From assembly GCA_021841585.1 (NCBI GenBank), contig JAKBUS010000002.1:1-64000 (forward strand): a stretch of 64,000 nucleotides of DNA, read 5' to 3'. The notes under the pieces are model-generated. The model did not search any database, had not been told where the DNA came from, and saw nothing but the letters and a program-made list of their open reading frames with translations. How positions within the stretch are numbered: position 1 is the stretch's first letter; the number at the start of each line of letters is the position of its first letter. The position numbers and the translations under genes are program-made. The DNA comes from Pseudomonadota bacterium. Lineage in GTDB: Bacteria > Pseudomonadota > Gammaproteobacteria > Acidiferrobacterales > Acidiferrobacteraceae. Of the stretch, positions 48,210 through 59,072 are shown piece after piece.

Positions 48210-50463
48210 GCGAAGCGGCCTTGATGGTCACGGCTATGGACTTGGAGGTTGGGGTGTTGGCGCGGTCGGCGTGGCTTGCAAGCGGCACCAACACATTGAG
48301 TTCCGGATAATAGCCCGCCAAGCAGCCACGCGGAATGTCGTACGGCACCACCGCGTATCCGGGCGCGGCGCGCTCGCCGTCCGGCCAGTGCGAGGTGATA
48401 TCGACCAGGGCCCCTTCGGCAAGCCCCATCTCTTGCATATCGCTTGCGTGCATGAACAGCACGTTGCGCACGCCCGAGACGCCCCGGTAACGATCCTCGA
48501 AGCCGTAGATGGTCGTGTTGTACTGATCGTGACTACGGATCGTCATGAGATTGAAGAGCCGGCCGGCAACCGCCGGACGGTAACGGCCGGCCACCACCTC
48601 CTGCAACGGCTGGGCCAGGAAGTTGGCCTTGCCGGTGGCCGTGATCCAGCGCCGCGACCGCGGCGGCAGGTCCAGATGGAACCCCCGCGGCTTGTGGACC
48701 CTGGCGTTGAAGTCGGAGAAGCCCTCGACCACGCGGCTGATGCGATCCCGGATCCGGTCATAATCGGCGACCAACTCGCGCCAGGGGATCTGGTCGTTTG
48801 GGAACATGGCCATGGCGAGCCCGGCTATGATGGCGCACTCGGACTTCAGGTGTGGCGAGGCCGGGGCACGCATGCCCTGGGAGATATGCACCATGCTCAT
48901 GGAGTCCTCGACCGTAACCCCCTGCGGGCGGCCGTCCTGGATGTCGATCTCGGTGCGCCCGAGGCACGGCAGGATCAGTGCATCGCGCCCATGGACGATG
49001 TGCGAGCGGTTGAGCTTGGTCGAGACATGGACCGTGAGCTCGCATGCGCGCAGCGCGGCATGGGCGCGCGTGGTATCAGGTGAGGCATTCGCGAAGTTCC
49101 CACCCATCCCGACGAACACCCGGGCGCGGCCGTCTTCCATGGCGGCGATGGCGCCGACGACATCGTAGCCATCCTCGCGCGGCGGCTCGAAATGAAACTC
49201 CGCCGCCAAGCGGTCGAGAAATGCGGCCGGTGGCCGCTCCCATATCCCCATGGTCCGGTCACCCTGGACGTTGCTGTGCCCGCGCACCGGACAGGCCCCG
49301 GCCCCAGGCTTACCAATGTTGCCCTTGAGCAGCAAGACGTTCATCAGCATCTGGATCGTGGCCACCGCGTGCTTGTGCTGGGTGATGCCCATGCCCCAGG
49401 TGATGATGGCCGCGCGCCCGGCATCGTAGATCGCGCCGATCTCCTGGAGATCCTCGAGGCGAAGCCCGCTCTCGGCTGCGATATCCGACCACGGCGTGGC
49501 CATTACTTGGGCCTTGAATTCGGCGAAGCCGTGGGTGTGATCGGCGATGAAGCGCTCGTCGGCGTGGCCGGACTCGAGGATGTAGCGGGCGATCCCCAGG
49601 GCCACGGCGTAATCCCCGCCGATGCGCGGCTGGTAATAATGGGTGGCGATCTCGGTGCCGTGGTTCGAGAGCATCTCGGCCGGGCTCTGCGGGTTCACGA
49701 AGCGCTCGAGCCCTCGCTCGCGCAGCGGATTGAACGCCAGAATCCGGGCGCCGCGGCGCGCCGCGGCGCGCAAGGTACCGAGCATGCGCGGATGATTGGT
49801 GCCTGGGTTGTGGCCGAAGAGCAGCAAGGTATCGGCATGCTCGAAGTCCTCGAGCGTTACCGTGCCCTTGCCGATGCCGATCGATTCGGGCATCCCGAGG
49901 CTCGTCGGTTCATGACACATGTTGGAGCAATCCGGGAGGTTGTTGGTGCCGAAGCGCCGGGCGAACAGTTGATAGAGGAAGGCCGCCTCGTTGGAGGTCC
50001 GGCCGGAGGTGTAGAAGAGCGCCTCATGAGGGGACCTAAGCGCGTGCAAATGGCGGGCGATACGCGCGAAGGCGTCCTCCCAGGAGATCGGCACATAGTG
50101 GTCGGTCGCGGCATCGTAGGCCATGGGGGAGGTGAGCCGCCCCTGATCCTCGAGGGCGTAGTCGCTCAGATCGGCGAGCGCGCGCACCGTGTGTTCGGCG
50201 AAGAAAGCCTCGGTCACGCGCTTGGACGTACCCTCGGCGGCGACCGCCTTCACGCCGTTTTCGCAAAACTCGAAGGTTGAGTGCTCGTCGGGGTCGGGCC
50301 AGGCGCAGCCCGGACAATCGAAGCCCTCGGCCTGATTGGACTTGAGCAAAAGTGCCGTGCCGTCGGCCAGAATACCCTGGTGTTTCAGGCTCTCGAGTGA
50401 GGCACGCAATGCGCCCCACCCGCCCGCGGACTGCCGGTAGGGGTGGATCTTGATCGTTGTCAT
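48202..50463 (-). CDS. FdhF/YdeP-family molybdopterin oxidoreductase (formate dehydrogenase-like alpha subunit)
   Basis: GFDCPGCAWPDP...SWEDAFARIARHL...FYTSGRTSNEAAFLYQLFARRFGTNNLPDCSNMCHEPTSLGM...GHNPGTNHPRML; true start MTTIKIHPY at 50463. Confidence 0.9.
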   Translation of the reverse strand: MTTIKIHPYRQSAGGWGALRASLESLKHQGILADGTALLLKSNQAEGFDCPGCAWPDPDEHSTFEFCENGVKAVAAEGTSKRVTEAFFAEHTVRALADLSDYALEDQGRLTSPMAYDAATDHYVPISWEDAFARIARHLHALRSPHEALFYTSGRTSNEAAFLYQLFARRFGTNNLPDCSNMCHEPTSLGMPESIGIGKGTVTLEDFEHADTLLLFGHNPGTNHPRMLGTLRAAARRGARILAFNPLRERGLERFVNPQSPAEMLSNHGTEIATHYYQPRIGGDYAVALGIARYILESGHADERFIADHTHGFAEFKAQVMATPWSDIAAESGLRLEDLQEIGAIYDAGRAAIITWGMGITQHKHAVATIQMLMNVLLLKGNIGKPGAGACPVRGHSNVQGDRTMGIWERPPAAFLDRLAAEFHFEPPREDGYDVVGAIAAMEDGRARVFVGMGGNFANASPDTTRAHAALRACELTVHVSTKLNRSHIVHGRDALILPCLGRTEIDIQDGRPQGVTVEDSMSMVHISQGMRAPASPHLKSECAIIAGLAMAMFPNDQIPWRELVADYDRIRDRISRVVEGFSDFNARVHKPRGFHLDLPPRSRRWITATGKANFLAQPLQEVVAGRYRPAVAGRLFNLMTIRSHDQYNTTIYGFEDRYRGVSGVRNVLFMHASDMQEMGLAEGALVDITSHWPDGERAAPGYAVVPYDIPRGCLAGYYPELNVLVPLASHADRANTPTSKSIAVTIKAASHA

Positions 50464-50763
50464 AGGTGGTATTCCTCCGTCGCCTGAACGTGGTAAAGGG
50501 GACGGCACCCGGCCCGGGCGGACCAGTCCAAGCGCCGCGGCATCCGGTCACTGGCCGCGCCGACGCTCGCGTCACGCATTCATGGCTGGCGGGTGGGCAA
50601 ATGCGGGCAGGAAGTTTATGTTATCTCAAACGGATGGCGATGACGAGGGGACAGAAGCCTAGAAAGACCCCTCGCTGACGCTTGCGGCCGGGCAGCCCTG
50701 GCCGCGCGCCTTCTTCGGGGCACGCCCTCCAGAGGTGGGCGATAGCGCAGGCGACTTGCCGCG

Positions 50764-50795
50764 CAAAAAAAGACCCGGGGGAAACCCCCGGGTCT
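50764..50795 (-). terminator. intrinsic terminator downstream of glnA
   Basis: AAAAAAAGACCCGGGGG-AAA-CCCCCGGGTCT on + strand; 11 bp stem and T-tract on minus strand. Confidence 0.92.
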
Positions 50796-50814
50796 CGCTG
50801 GACTTAATGGCCGC

Positions 50815-52221
50815 TCAGACGCTGTAGTACATATCGAACTCGACGGGATGCGTGGTCATGCGCAGGCGCGTGACCTCCAGCATCTTGAGCGCGATGTAGG
50901 AGCTCAGGAACTCGTCGGTGAAGACGTTGCCTACGGTCAGGAACTTGTGATCCTTGTCCAGCGCCTCGAGCGCCATATCCAGGGAATGGCAGACGGTCGG
51001 GATCTTCTTGGCCTCTTTCGGGCTGAGCTCGTAGAGATCATGATCGGCGGCATCGCCCGGGTTGATCTTGTTCATGATGCCGTCAAGGCCGGCCATCATC
51101 ATCGCCGCGAACGCCAGATAGGGGTTGGCCCCCGGGTCCGGGAAACGCACCTCGATACGCCGGCCCTTGGGATTGGCCACATGCGGGATGCGGATGGAGG
51201 CCGAACGGTTGCGCGCGGAGTAGGCGAGCATGACCGGGGCCTCGAAGCCGGGGACCAGGCGCTTGTAGCTGTTGGTGAGCGGGTTGGTAATGGCGTTCAG
51301 GGCGCGTGCGTGCTTGATGATGCCGCCGATATAAAAGAGCGCGGTCTCGCTCAGGCCGGCATAGCCGTCGCCCGTGAACAGATTCTTGCCGGCCTTGGCC
51401 AGCGACTGGTGGCAATGCATCCCCGAGCCATTATCACCGACAATGGGCTTGGGCATGAACGTCGCCGTCTTGCCGTGATTGCGGGCGACATTATGAACGC
51501 AGTACTTCAGGATCTGGATCTCATCGGCCTTGCGCACCAGCGAGGCAAACTGCGTGGCGATCTCATTCTGGTTGGCGGTGGCGACCTCGTGATGGTGCGC
51601 CTCCACGACCAGCCCCATCTCGGTCATGGCAAGCGCCATGGCGCTGCGGATATCCTGCGCGGAGTCGACCGGCGGAACCGGGAAATAGCCGCCCTTAACG
51701 CCCGGCCGGTGGCCGAGATTGCCGCCATCATAATCCTTGCCGGTATTCCAGCTCGCCTCCTCCGAATCGATGCGGCAGGACGAGCCCGACATGTCGACGG
51801 TCCAGCGGACGTCATCGAATATGAAAAACTCCGGCTCGGGGCCGAAGTAGGCGGTGTCGGCAATGCCGGTGCTCTTCAGGTAGGCCTCGGCGCGCTTGGC
51901 AATGGATCGTGGATCGCGGTCATAGCCCTTCATGGTCGCGGGCTCCAGCACATCGCAGCGCAGAAGCAGGGTGGGTTCCTCGGTGAACGGGTCGAGCACC
52001 GCGGTGGCGGCATCCGGCATGAGGACCATGTCCGACTCGTTGATCGCCTTCCAGCCGGCGATGGACGAGCCATCGAACATCTTCCCTTCCTCGAAGAGCT
52101 TCTCGTCCACGGTATGAGACGGCACTGATACGTGCTGTTCCTTTCCTTTGGTGTCAGTAAACCGGAAATCGACGAACTTCACGTCGTTATCCTTGATCAT
52201 TTTCAAGACGTTCGCGGACAT
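50815..52221 (-). CDS. glnA: glutamine synthetase type I
   Basis: [26 protein letters not shown]...[22 protein letters not shown]...[10 protein letters not shown]...[45 protein letters not shown]. Confidence 0.98.
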   Translation of the reverse strand: MSANVLKMIKDNDVKFVDFRFTDTKGKEQHVSVPSHTVDEKLFEEGKMFDGSSIAGWKAINESDMVLMPDAATAVLDPFTEEPTLLLRCDVLEPATMKGYDRDPRSIAKRAEAYLKSTGIADTAYFGPEPEFFIFDDVRWTVDMSGSSCRIDSEEASWNTGKDYDGGNLGHRPGVKGGYFPVPPVDSAQDIRSAMALAMTEMGLVVEAHHHEVATANQNEIATQFASLVRKADEIQILKYCVHNVARNHGKTATFMPKPIVGDNGSGMHCHQSLAKAGKNLFTGDGYAGLSETALFYIGGIIKHARALNAITNPLTNSYKRLVPGFEAPVMLAYSARNRSASIRIPHVANPKGRRIEVRFPDPGANPYLAFAAMMMAGLDGIMNKINPGDAADHDLYELSPKEAKKIPTVCHSLDMALEALDKDHKFLTVGNVFTDEFLSSYIALKMLEVTRLRMTTHPVEFDMYYSV

Positions 52222-52287
52222 GCGTTTCTCCTGACTCTGAATTATTGTGGGGCGCCGGGGCGGCCATTACGCCTGAGGCGGCCATTT

Positions 52288-52303
52288 TGCACGAAATATG
52301 CCA
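52288..52303 (-). promoter_or_regulatory. sigma-54 promoter of glnA
   Basis: Minus strand TGGCATATTTCGTGCA: GG and GC separated by 10 nt, about 67 bp before the start codon. Confidence 0.65.
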
Positions 52304-52354
52304 CCAAGCAAACGCCGCAAACGGGGCGATTTCGGGCATGACGCGTCATTGATA

Positions 52355-52370
52355 TGCACCAACACGGTGC
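52355..52370. promoter_or_regulatory. NtrC-like enhancer TGCACC-AACAC-GGTGC upstream of glnA
   Basis: Direct read; matches NtrC-type TGCACC-N5-GGTGCA dyad and lies upstream of the sigma-54-like element. Confidence 0.6.
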
Positions 52371-52402
52371 GTTGCTAAACAATAGGCACCATAACGGGGC
52401 TC

Positions 52403-53560
52403 TTAACGGAAACAGACCTCCACGGATGCGATTTGGGGGTCGCGCGCGGCCGCCTGCGCGAATTGCTCCTGCAGGACCCGCGCATCGGCCGCGGTCGGGG
52501 CCAAGTCGTGCGACAGATGCAGCTCCACCGCGATCCGCCCATGCAGATAGTGCAGGACCACCGATTGGATGGCCGAAGCGGCCTCGATGCCCACGAAATA
52601 ATGCTCGAGACGCTTCAATATCTCGGCGCGCAACGGCAGGCGCGCATTGGTGGCGGCATGCTCGTCGTCTTCCGAGTCGATATGCACCACCACATCGGCG
52701 ATATTGCTCACGTGGCGTATGAGGGCGACGCGGACCATCTCGCTGATCTGGTGGCCCTCGGACACGCTGATGGTCCCATCCACGAGGATATGGACATCGA
52801 CGAACGCGCGCCCCCCGGCGCGGCGCGTGCGCAAGAGGTGCAAGGTGCGGACACCGTCGATCGATAGGATGACGCGCCGGATCCGCTCAAGCTTCTCGGT
52901 CTCGAGGCCTGTGTCGACGAGCTCGCGCATGGCCTGCCAGCCAAGCATCGCGCCCATGCGCACGATGAGGATCGCGACGCCGATGGCGGCCACCGAATCG
53001 AGGTCGCGCACGCCCATCATGCTGCCGGCCACGCCGACCGCCACCACGATCGAGGAAAAGACGTCGGTCCGGTAATGCCAGGCATTGGCGTGCAGGAGCT
53101 CGGAACTGAGTCGCGAACCGGCGCGGCGCATGTAGCGGAACAGGCCCTCCTTGATGCCGATGGCCGCCAACGCCATGGCCAGCGCCAGGAAATCAGGGCG
53201 CGCGAGCCGCGCCGGCGCGCTCAAGGCAGCGGCGGCGTGGAGCGCTATGCCGACACCGGCACCGACCAGGACCAGGCTCAATCCCAAGGTGCCGGCGGTC
53301 TCGATGCGCGCATGCCCGTAGGGATGATCCTCGTCGGCCGCCTGCGCCCCGAAATGCGCGGCCGCCAACACCAGCGTGTCACTCAAAAGGTCCGAGAGGG
53401 TATGGAAACCGTCCGCGACCAGCGCCGCCGACCGTCCGAGCACACCCACGGCGAGCTGGCCCGTGGCCAGCCCGACGTTGATGAAAAGCCCGCGCAAGAC
53501 CACCTTTTGACGCTCGGCCGCCTTTTCGTCCCCGGCCTGCGGCGCGTTTTTGTCTGTCAT
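52403..53560 (-). CDS. cation diffusion facilitator family transporter
   Basis: VLGRSAALVADGFHTLSDLLSDTLVLAAAHFGAQAADEDHPYGHARIET; true start MTDKNAPQ at 53560. Confidence 0.93.
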   Translation of the reverse strand: MTDKNAPQAGDEKAAERQKVVLRGLFINVGLATGQLAVGVLGRSAALVADGFHTLSDLLSDTLVLAAAHFGAQAADEDHPYGHARIETAGTLGLSLVLVGAGVGIALHAAAALSAPARLARPDFLALAMALAAIGIKEGLFRYMRRAGSRLSSELLHANAWHYRTDVFSSIVVAVGVAGSMMGVRDLDSVAAIGVAILIVRMGAMLGWQAMRELVDTGLETEKLERIRRVILSIDGVRTLHLLRTRRAGGRAFVDVHILVDGTISVSEGHQISEMVRVALIRHVSNIADVVVHIDSEDDEHAATNARLPLRAEILKRLEHYFVGIEAASAIQSVVLHYLHGRIAVELHLSHDLAPTAADARVLQEQFAQAAARDPQIASVEVCFR

Positions 53561-53784
53561 TTTCGGCCCCCGGCCCGTATGACGATCATGATGTCCCCGG
53601 AGGGCTCGGTGCGCGTCTCCACGACCTCGTGCCCCTCGAGGCGACACCAGGCCGGTATGTCGTGCAGGGCCCCGGGGTCGGTGCAGCGCACGGTCAGGGT
53701 GTCGCCGGCCGCGACGTGCGCGATGGCGGCGCTTACGCGGATCACCGGCATGGGGCACAGCAGATAGCGGGCGTCGAGATCCAT
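53557..53784 (-). CDS. TusA-like sulfur carrier protein
   Basis: MDLDARYLLCPMPVIRVSAAIAHVAAGDTLTVRCTDPGALHDIPAWCRLEGHEVVET; CPMP motif. Confidence 0.9.
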   Translation of the reverse strand: MDLDARYLLCPMPVIRVSAAIAHVAAGDTLTVRCTDPGALHDIPAWCRLEGHEVVETRTEPSGDIMIVIRAGGRK

Positions 53785-53788
53785 GGCC

Positions 53789-54832
53789 TCACAAGTACCA
53801 ATCGGTGGCCAGCGCATGGGCCGGCAACGGCGCCACATCTCGCTCGCCGACGGTCCCGCCGGGCTCGCTCACCGCCACGCGCACCCGCGCCTCGCATCGC
53901 CCTTGCCCAAAACGCGCGGTGATGGCGCATGCCAGATCGAGACCGGCCTCGTCGACATCGCCTTGCAGGAGGGCAAGGGGGCCTTTATGTTCGAGTGCCC
54001 ACAAGTGCGTGAAACGATGGCGGTAACCCTCCAAAAACCGGTTCTCTCCCTCTTCGCGGCCGATAATGAGCTTGAAAGAGGGGTGCGGCCGCAGGTGGCG
54101 ACCGATCTTCAGGAGCATGATGTCGTCGAAGTCATAGCGCCGCTCGCCACGACTCGCCCACAGATCCTTAAGCTTATGGGCATAGTTCTCGTCGGTCAGG
54201 AAACAGCACCCGCCGGAGGGCTGCGCGTATTCGAAACCATAGGCGCGCGCCAAGGCAATCTGGGGTTTGCGGTTGCGGCCACTTAGGCCCAAGAGGCGCT
54301 CACGATCCACCCAGCCCTCGCGTTCGGGAAGGGTCGGCGGCAAGAGCCACGCGGACAACGGCCGCAACAGCCGGTCCAGGGCGCCGGATTCGCGCGCCAC
54401 CACCGGAAATGTGTCGCGCCGCTGCGACATCGGCCGCTGCCCCAGGACCTCGCCCGTGACAATGAAATCGAAGCCGTGCTGCTCGATCCAGGATCGCGCC
54501 TGCCCGATCATGAAGGCCTTGCAATCGAGACACGGGTTCAGGTGCGCGCCGTAGCCATGGCGCGGGTTTAGGACCACATCCTTGTAGTCATCCATGACAT
54601 CGACGATATGGAGCCTGATGCCCAGCTGCTCGGCGCTGTGAAGGGCGTTATTGCGCACGACACGATCCTTGCGGTCACGGCGCACGGCGTGCGTATGCCC
54701 CTCCACGCAAAAACCGGTAAAGAAGTTGATCCCCTCGACATGGATGCCTTGATCGAGCATCAGGCGCGCCGCGAGCAGCGAATCAAGGCCGCCCGAGAGC
54801 AGGACGATCGCCTTGCGTTTGTCGTTTTCCAT
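53789..54832 (-). CDS. MnmA/ThiI-like PP-loop ATP pyrophosphatase (putative sulfur transferase)
   Basis: KAIVLLSGGLDSLLAARLMLDQGIHVEGINFFTGFC (SGGxDS); LNPCLDCKAFM; PSGGCCFLTDENYAHKL; true start MENDKRK at 54832. Confidence 0.82.
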   Translation of the reverse strand: MENDKRKAIVLLSGGLDSLLAARLMLDQGIHVEGINFFTGFCVEGHTHAVRRDRKDRVVRNNALHSAEQLGIRLHIVDVMDDYKDVVLNPRHGYGAHLNPCLDCKAFMIGQARSWIEQHGFDFIVTGEVLGQRPMSQRRDTFPVVARESGALDRLLRPLSAWLLPPTLPEREGWVDRERLLGLSGRNRKPQIALARAYGFEYAQPSGGCCFLTDENYAHKLKDLWASRGERRYDFDDIMLLKIGRHLRPHPSFKLIIGREEGENRFLEGYRHRFTHLWALEHKGPLALLQGDVDEAGLDLACAITARFGQGRCEARVRVAVSEPGGTVGERDVAPLPAHALATDWYL

Positions 54833-54946
54833 AGGTCCTTGGCGGGCTACCCCTCCACCCGTTATGCTGTTGCGCCCGCTTCGAAGCCTTGCGGCGGGCC
54901 GACAGTATATCGCGGGATGCCTCACCCCCGCACCCCAAGGGAACTT

Positions 54947-55651
54947 ATGCGCCTGCTGCGTCTGCTGTCCGGCCTGGTATTGGCCGCCGTGGCCGTGGAC
55001 CTCACGGTCCTTGCGCTCCGCTGGGCGGCGGTCCCCCACCTGGCGCAAGGACCGGTCCCCAGGTCGCGGTTCATGGCCGCCTATCTGAAGAAACGCGCGC
55101 GCCACGGGGGCCCGCCCTTGCGATGGCGGCCCGTGCCGTTGGCGGCTATCGCCCCGGCACTGCGCCGCGCCGTGATACTTGGCGAGGACGCGACTTTCTA
55201 TAGCAATGATGGCTTCGATATCGGCGCCATCTTATGGGCGGCCCGCTACGACTGGCATGCCGGACATATCGTCTATGGGGCCAGCACGATCACCCAGCAG
55301 ACCGCCAAAAACCTCTTTCTCGATCCATCGCGGACGTTCTTTCGCAAGGCCAACGAGGCGCTTTTGACGATAGCGCTCGCCCACTACCTGCGTAAGGACC
55401 GCATCCTCGATATCTACCTGAATGACGCGCAATTCGGCCGTGGCCTCTACGGGGCCGGCGCCGCCGCCCGCTACTATTTTCATGAAAGCGCGGCGCATTT
55501 GACCGTCCGCCAGGCGGCGGAGCTCGCCGCCACCCTGCCAGACCCGCTCGGGGCCAATCCGGCCACGCGCAGCCGCTATTTCCGAGAGCGCACCGCGAAG
55601 ATCCTGCGGCTTCTGCGGGCCACCGCCTTGCATCATCATTGGGGCAGCTAG
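54947..55651 (+). CDS. mtgA: monofunctional biosynthetic peptidoglycan transglycosylase
   Basis: [19 protein letters not shown]...[49 protein letters not shown] (GT51 motifs). Confidence 0.92.
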   Translation: MRLLRLLSGLVLAAVAVDLTVLALRWAAVPHLAQGPVPRSRFMAAYLKKRARHGGPPLRWRPVPLAAIAPALRRAVILGEDATFYSNDGFDIGAILWAARYDWHAGHIVYGASTITQQTAKNLFLDPSRTFFRKANEALLTIALAHYLRKDRILDIYLNDAQFGRGLYGAGAAARYYFHESAAHLTVRQAAELAATLPDPLGANPATRSRYFRERTAKILRLLRATALHHHWGS

Positions 55652-55763
55652 TCGCCGCGGCAGCCGGTGTTTGCCGAAAGCGCCGCTCACCCATTATAGT
55701 GATGCGATAACCCGCGCCACGACCGGGGATTGCCCGCGCATCCCTTCTTTCAAGGACTACGAT

Positions 55764-56642
55764 GTGACATTCCAGGAACTCATTTTTGCCCTGCAACGCT
55801 ATTGGGCGAGACAGGGTTGCGTTATCGAGCAGGCCTATGACGTCGAGGTGGGCGCCGGGACCTTTCATCCCGCGACCTTTCTCGGGAGTCTGGGACCCGA
55901 GCCGTTGCGCGCGGCCTATGTGCAGCCCTCGCGGCGCCCGACCGATGGCCGGTACGGCGAGAACCCGAACCGCCTGCAACGTTACTTTCAGTTTCAAGTC
56001 GTACTGAAACCATCGCCCCTCGATATTCAGGACCTGTACCTCGAATCCCTCCGGGCGCTTGGAATAGACCTCCTGACCAACGATGTGCGCTTTGTCGAGG
56101 ACAACTGGGAATCGCCCACGCTCGGGGCCTGGGGACTGGGCTGGGAGGTATGGCTCAATGGCATGGAGGTGAGTCAGTTTACGTATTTTCAGCAGACCGG
56201 CGGTCTGGAGTGCCGGCCGGTAACAGGGGAGATCACCTACGGCCTGGAGCGGCTCGCCATGTATCTGCAGGGCTGCGATAACGTCTATGACCTGGCGTGG
56301 AATGCCGACGTCCGCTACGGCGACCTTTACCGGCAGAACGAGGTCGAACAGTCGCATTTCAACTTCGAGGAGGCCTCGGTAGAGGCACTTTCGGCGCGCT
56401 TTCAGGCATTCGAGGACGAATGCCGCCGCCTGATCGCCGCCGATCTGCCGCTTGCCGCCTATGATCACGTCCTGCACGCCTCGCACACCTTCAACCTGCT
56501 CGATGCCCGTCATGCCCTGAGCGTCACCGAACGCGCGCGCGCCATAGGCCGCGTGCGCGCGCTGGCGCGCGGCGTGGCCGAGAGCTATTACCGGAAACGC
56601 GAGATGTTGGGTTTCCCCCGGATGCGGCCGAGCCATGACTAA
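55764..56642 (+). CDS. glyQ: glycyl-tRNA synthetase alpha subunit
   Basis: [71 protein letters not shown]; probable GTG start at 55764. Confidence 0.97.
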   Translation: MTFQELIFALQRYWARQGCVIEQAYDVEVGAGTFHPATFLGSLGPEPLRAAYVQPSRRPTDGRYGENPNRLQRYFQFQVVLKPSPLDIQDLYLESLRALGIDLLTNDVRFVEDNWESPTLGAWGLGWEVWLNGMEVSQFTYFQQTGGLECRPVTGEITYGLERLAMYLQGCDNVYDLAWNADVRYGDLYRQNEVEQSHFNFEEASVEALSARFQAFEDECRRLIAADLPLAAYDHVLHASHTFNLLDARHALSVTERARAIGRVRALARGVAESYYRKREMLGFPRMRPSHD

Positions 56643-58734
56643 GAGAAACGACCTGCTGGTTGAGATCGGTACCGAGGAATTGCCCCCCGGGGAGCTCATG
56701 GCGCTCGCGGAGGCGCTCGCGGAAGGCCTGCGCGCGGCGCTTGCCGACAACCGGCTGCTGGCCCGCGACTCATCGACGCATCGCTTTGCGGCGCCGCGGC
56801 GAATCGCCGCGCGCATAACAGGGGTGGCCGGGCGCCAAGGCGCGCAGACCGTTGTCCGCAGGGGGCCGGCGCTCGCGGCCGCGTTTGCGCCGGATGGTTC
56901 GCCAACCGGCGCGGCCCAAGGATTTGCCCGCTCTCTCGGCGTCGGCGTGGAGGCCCTGGAGCGGATCACGACCGAGCGCGGGGAGTTTTTGGGCTATTAC
57001 GAGCGGCGCCCCGGGCAAGGCCTTGCCGCAGTCCTCGCGGACGTCCTCGAAGGCGTCCTGCAACGGTTGCCGGCGCGCCGGCGTATGCGTTGGGGGGCGG
57101 GGACCACGGAATTCGTGCGACCGGTACATTGGGTGGTGACGCTGTATGGCGCCCGCGCGTTGCGTATCCCGGTGCTCGGTGTCGTGAGCGGGCGAAAGTC
57201 ACGCGGCCACAGATTCCATGCCCCACGCGCGCTTACCATTCCAGAGGCGGCGGTCTACGAGACGCTCCTCGAGTCCGAGGGCCGGGTAGTCGCGGACTTC
57301 GCCTTGCGCCGTCAGCGGATTCGCGGGCAGATCGACAGGCTCGCGGCCACGATCGCGGCCGAACCGCTGGTGGAAGAAGGGCTGCTCGATCTCGTGACCG
57401 CGCTCGTGGAATGGCCGCACGCGGTGCTGGGCGCCTTCGATCCAGACTTTCTGCAGGTGCCGCGGGAGGTTTTGATCGCGGCCATGCAAGGCCACCAGAA
57501 ATACTTCCCGCTGGAGCGGCAGGGGCGGCTCTTGCCGCATTTCATCACCATCGCCAATATTGCGCCGCAAGACGATGGGGCGATACGCAAGGGCAATGAG
57601 CGGGTGCTGGCGGCGCGCTTCGCCGACGCGCGGTTTTTCTGGGACACCGACCGCGAAAAACCCCTCGAGAGCCATGCACGGGGGCTCTCGCAGGTGGCAT
57701 TCGAGCAACGCTTGGGCAGTCTCGCCGACAAGGCCGCGCGGCTTACGCGCCTGGCGCGCCTGATCGCGGAATGGCTTGGCGTGGACTCCGAACAGGCCGC
57801 GCGCGCGGGGGCATTGTGCAAGGCCGACCTCTTGACCGGCATGGTCGGTGAGTTTCCCGAACTCCAGGGCATCATGGGCGGACATTATGCGCGGCACGGC
57901 GGCGAGCATGAGGCGGTCGCGGCGGCCATTGCCGAGCACTATCGGCCGCGTTTCGCGGGCGACGGGCTGCCCGACGGCACCCTCGGTCTTACGCTCGCGC
58001 TGGCCGACAAGCTCGATACCCTCGTCGGTATCTTTGGAATCGGACAGGGCCCCACCGGGGATAAGGACCCATTCGCCCTGCGGCGGGCGGCGATCGGCGT
58101 GCTGCGTCTCCTGGAGGCCTTGGGTGAGCGCCACGGGCAGGACCTTTCGGTCCCGGCGCTGCTGTCGGCCGCGGCCGCCGGCTACCCCTCCGGGCTTCTG
58201 GCCGCCGATACCACCGATAGCGTGCAGCGCTTTCTCACCGAGCGCCTGCGCAATCTCCTCGAGGGTACGCTTTCGCAAGACATCGTCGCGGCGGCCCTGG
58301 CGGGAGGACTTGACCGGGTCTACGATGCGACACGGCGGGCGCAAGCGCTGTTGACCTTTGCTCGAGGGCCGGCGGCCCCGGCCTTGGTCGGCGCCCACAA
58401 GCGCATCCGCAACATCCTCCGGCAAAATCATGAGCCCCTCGACGACCACGAGCCCTGGACTGGGATCGAGAATGCCGACCGGCGGCTTGCGCAGGAGATC
58501 GCGCGCTGCGAGACGGTGGTTGGCGAGCAAGGCGGCCGGGGCGACTACGAGGGCGCGCTCGCCTCGCTTGGGGAATTGCGGCCGGCCGTCGATGCCTTTT
58601 TCGAAGAGGTGCTGGTGATGAGCGAGGACGCCACGACCCGCCGGGGGCGCCTGCGCCTGCTTGCACGGCTCGCCGCCTTGTGCGAGAAGGTCGGGGATCT
58701 ATCGTGCCTTAAGCAATCGGGGGACCCCGCATGA
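56635..58734 (+). CDS. glyS: glycyl-tRNA synthetase beta subunit
   Basis: [28 protein letters not shown]...[19 protein letters not shown]; overlaps glyQ. Confidence 0.97.
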   Translation: MTKRNDLLVEIGTEELPPGELMALAEALAEGLRAALADNRLLARDSSTHRFAAPRRIAARITGVAGRQGAQTVVRRGPALAAAFAPDGSPTGAAQGFARSLGVGVEALERITTERGEFLGYYERRPGQGLAAVLADVLEGVLQRLPARRRMRWGAGTTEFVRPVHWVVTLYGARALRIPVLGVVSGRKSRGHRFHAPRALTIPEAAVYETLLESEGRVVADFALRRQRIRGQIDRLAATIAAEPLVEEGLLDLVTALVEWPHAVLGAFDPDFLQVPREVLIAAMQGHQKYFPLERQGRLLPHFITIANIAPQDDGAIRKGNERVLAARFADARFFWDTDREKPLESHARGLSQVAFEQRLGSLADKAARLTRLARLIAEWLGVDSEQAARAGALCKADLLTGMVGEFPELQGIMGGHYARHGGEHEAVAAAIAEHYRPRFAGDGLPDGTLGLTLALADKLDTLVGIFGIGQGPTGDKDPFALRRAAIGVLRLLEALGERHGQDLSVPALLSAAAAGYPSGLLAADTTDSVQRFLTERLRNLLEGTLSQDIVAAALAGGLDRVYDATRRAQALLTFARGPAAPALVGAHKRIRNILRQNHEPLDDHEPWTGIENADRRLAQEIARCETVVGEQGGRGDYEGALASLGELRPAVDAFFEEVLVMSEDATTRRGRLRLLARLAALCEKVGDLSCLKQSGDPA

Positions 58735-59072
58735 ACGACGCCAATCAGGACTCCTTTGCCGCCATGCGCGACGCGGTACAGGCCTTCCATGACAAGCACG
58801 ACCTGAAGAACCACGGGGGCGAGGAGCTCGTCTACCGGGTGGCGCTGATGGCCGAGGAACTGGGCGAGATCTCGGCCTGCATCACCAAGGGCCGAAGCCG
58901 GGAGGCGCTCGCCGAGGAATGCGCCGATCTGCTCATTTTGCTCATTGGCACGGCGATCTCCGCGGACTTCGCGCTCGATCAGGCCTTCTGGGACAAGATG
59001 GAGGCCCTCATGAAGCGTTCGTCGCGCATGGTCGCAGGCCGCATCCGGGTCTCGGAATTCCGGGACTCGTGA
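58731..59072 (+). CDS. MazG-like nucleotide pyrophosphohydrolase
   Basis: AEELGEISACITKGRSREALAEECADLLILLIGTA (EExxE...ExxD). Confidence 0.85.
   Translation: MNDANQDSFAAMRDAVQAFHDKHDLKNHGGEELVYRVALMAEELGEISACITKGRSREALAEECADLLILLIGTAISADFALDQAFWDKMEALMKRSSRMVAGRIRVSEFRDS

Noticed and set aside
49192-50280. 362-aa plus-strand ORF opposite the FdhF-like gene
   Set aside because: Antisense shadow of a conserved molybdoenzyme gene.
50848-52128. 426-aa plus-strand ORF opposite glnA
   Set aside because: Antisense shadow of glutamine synthetase.
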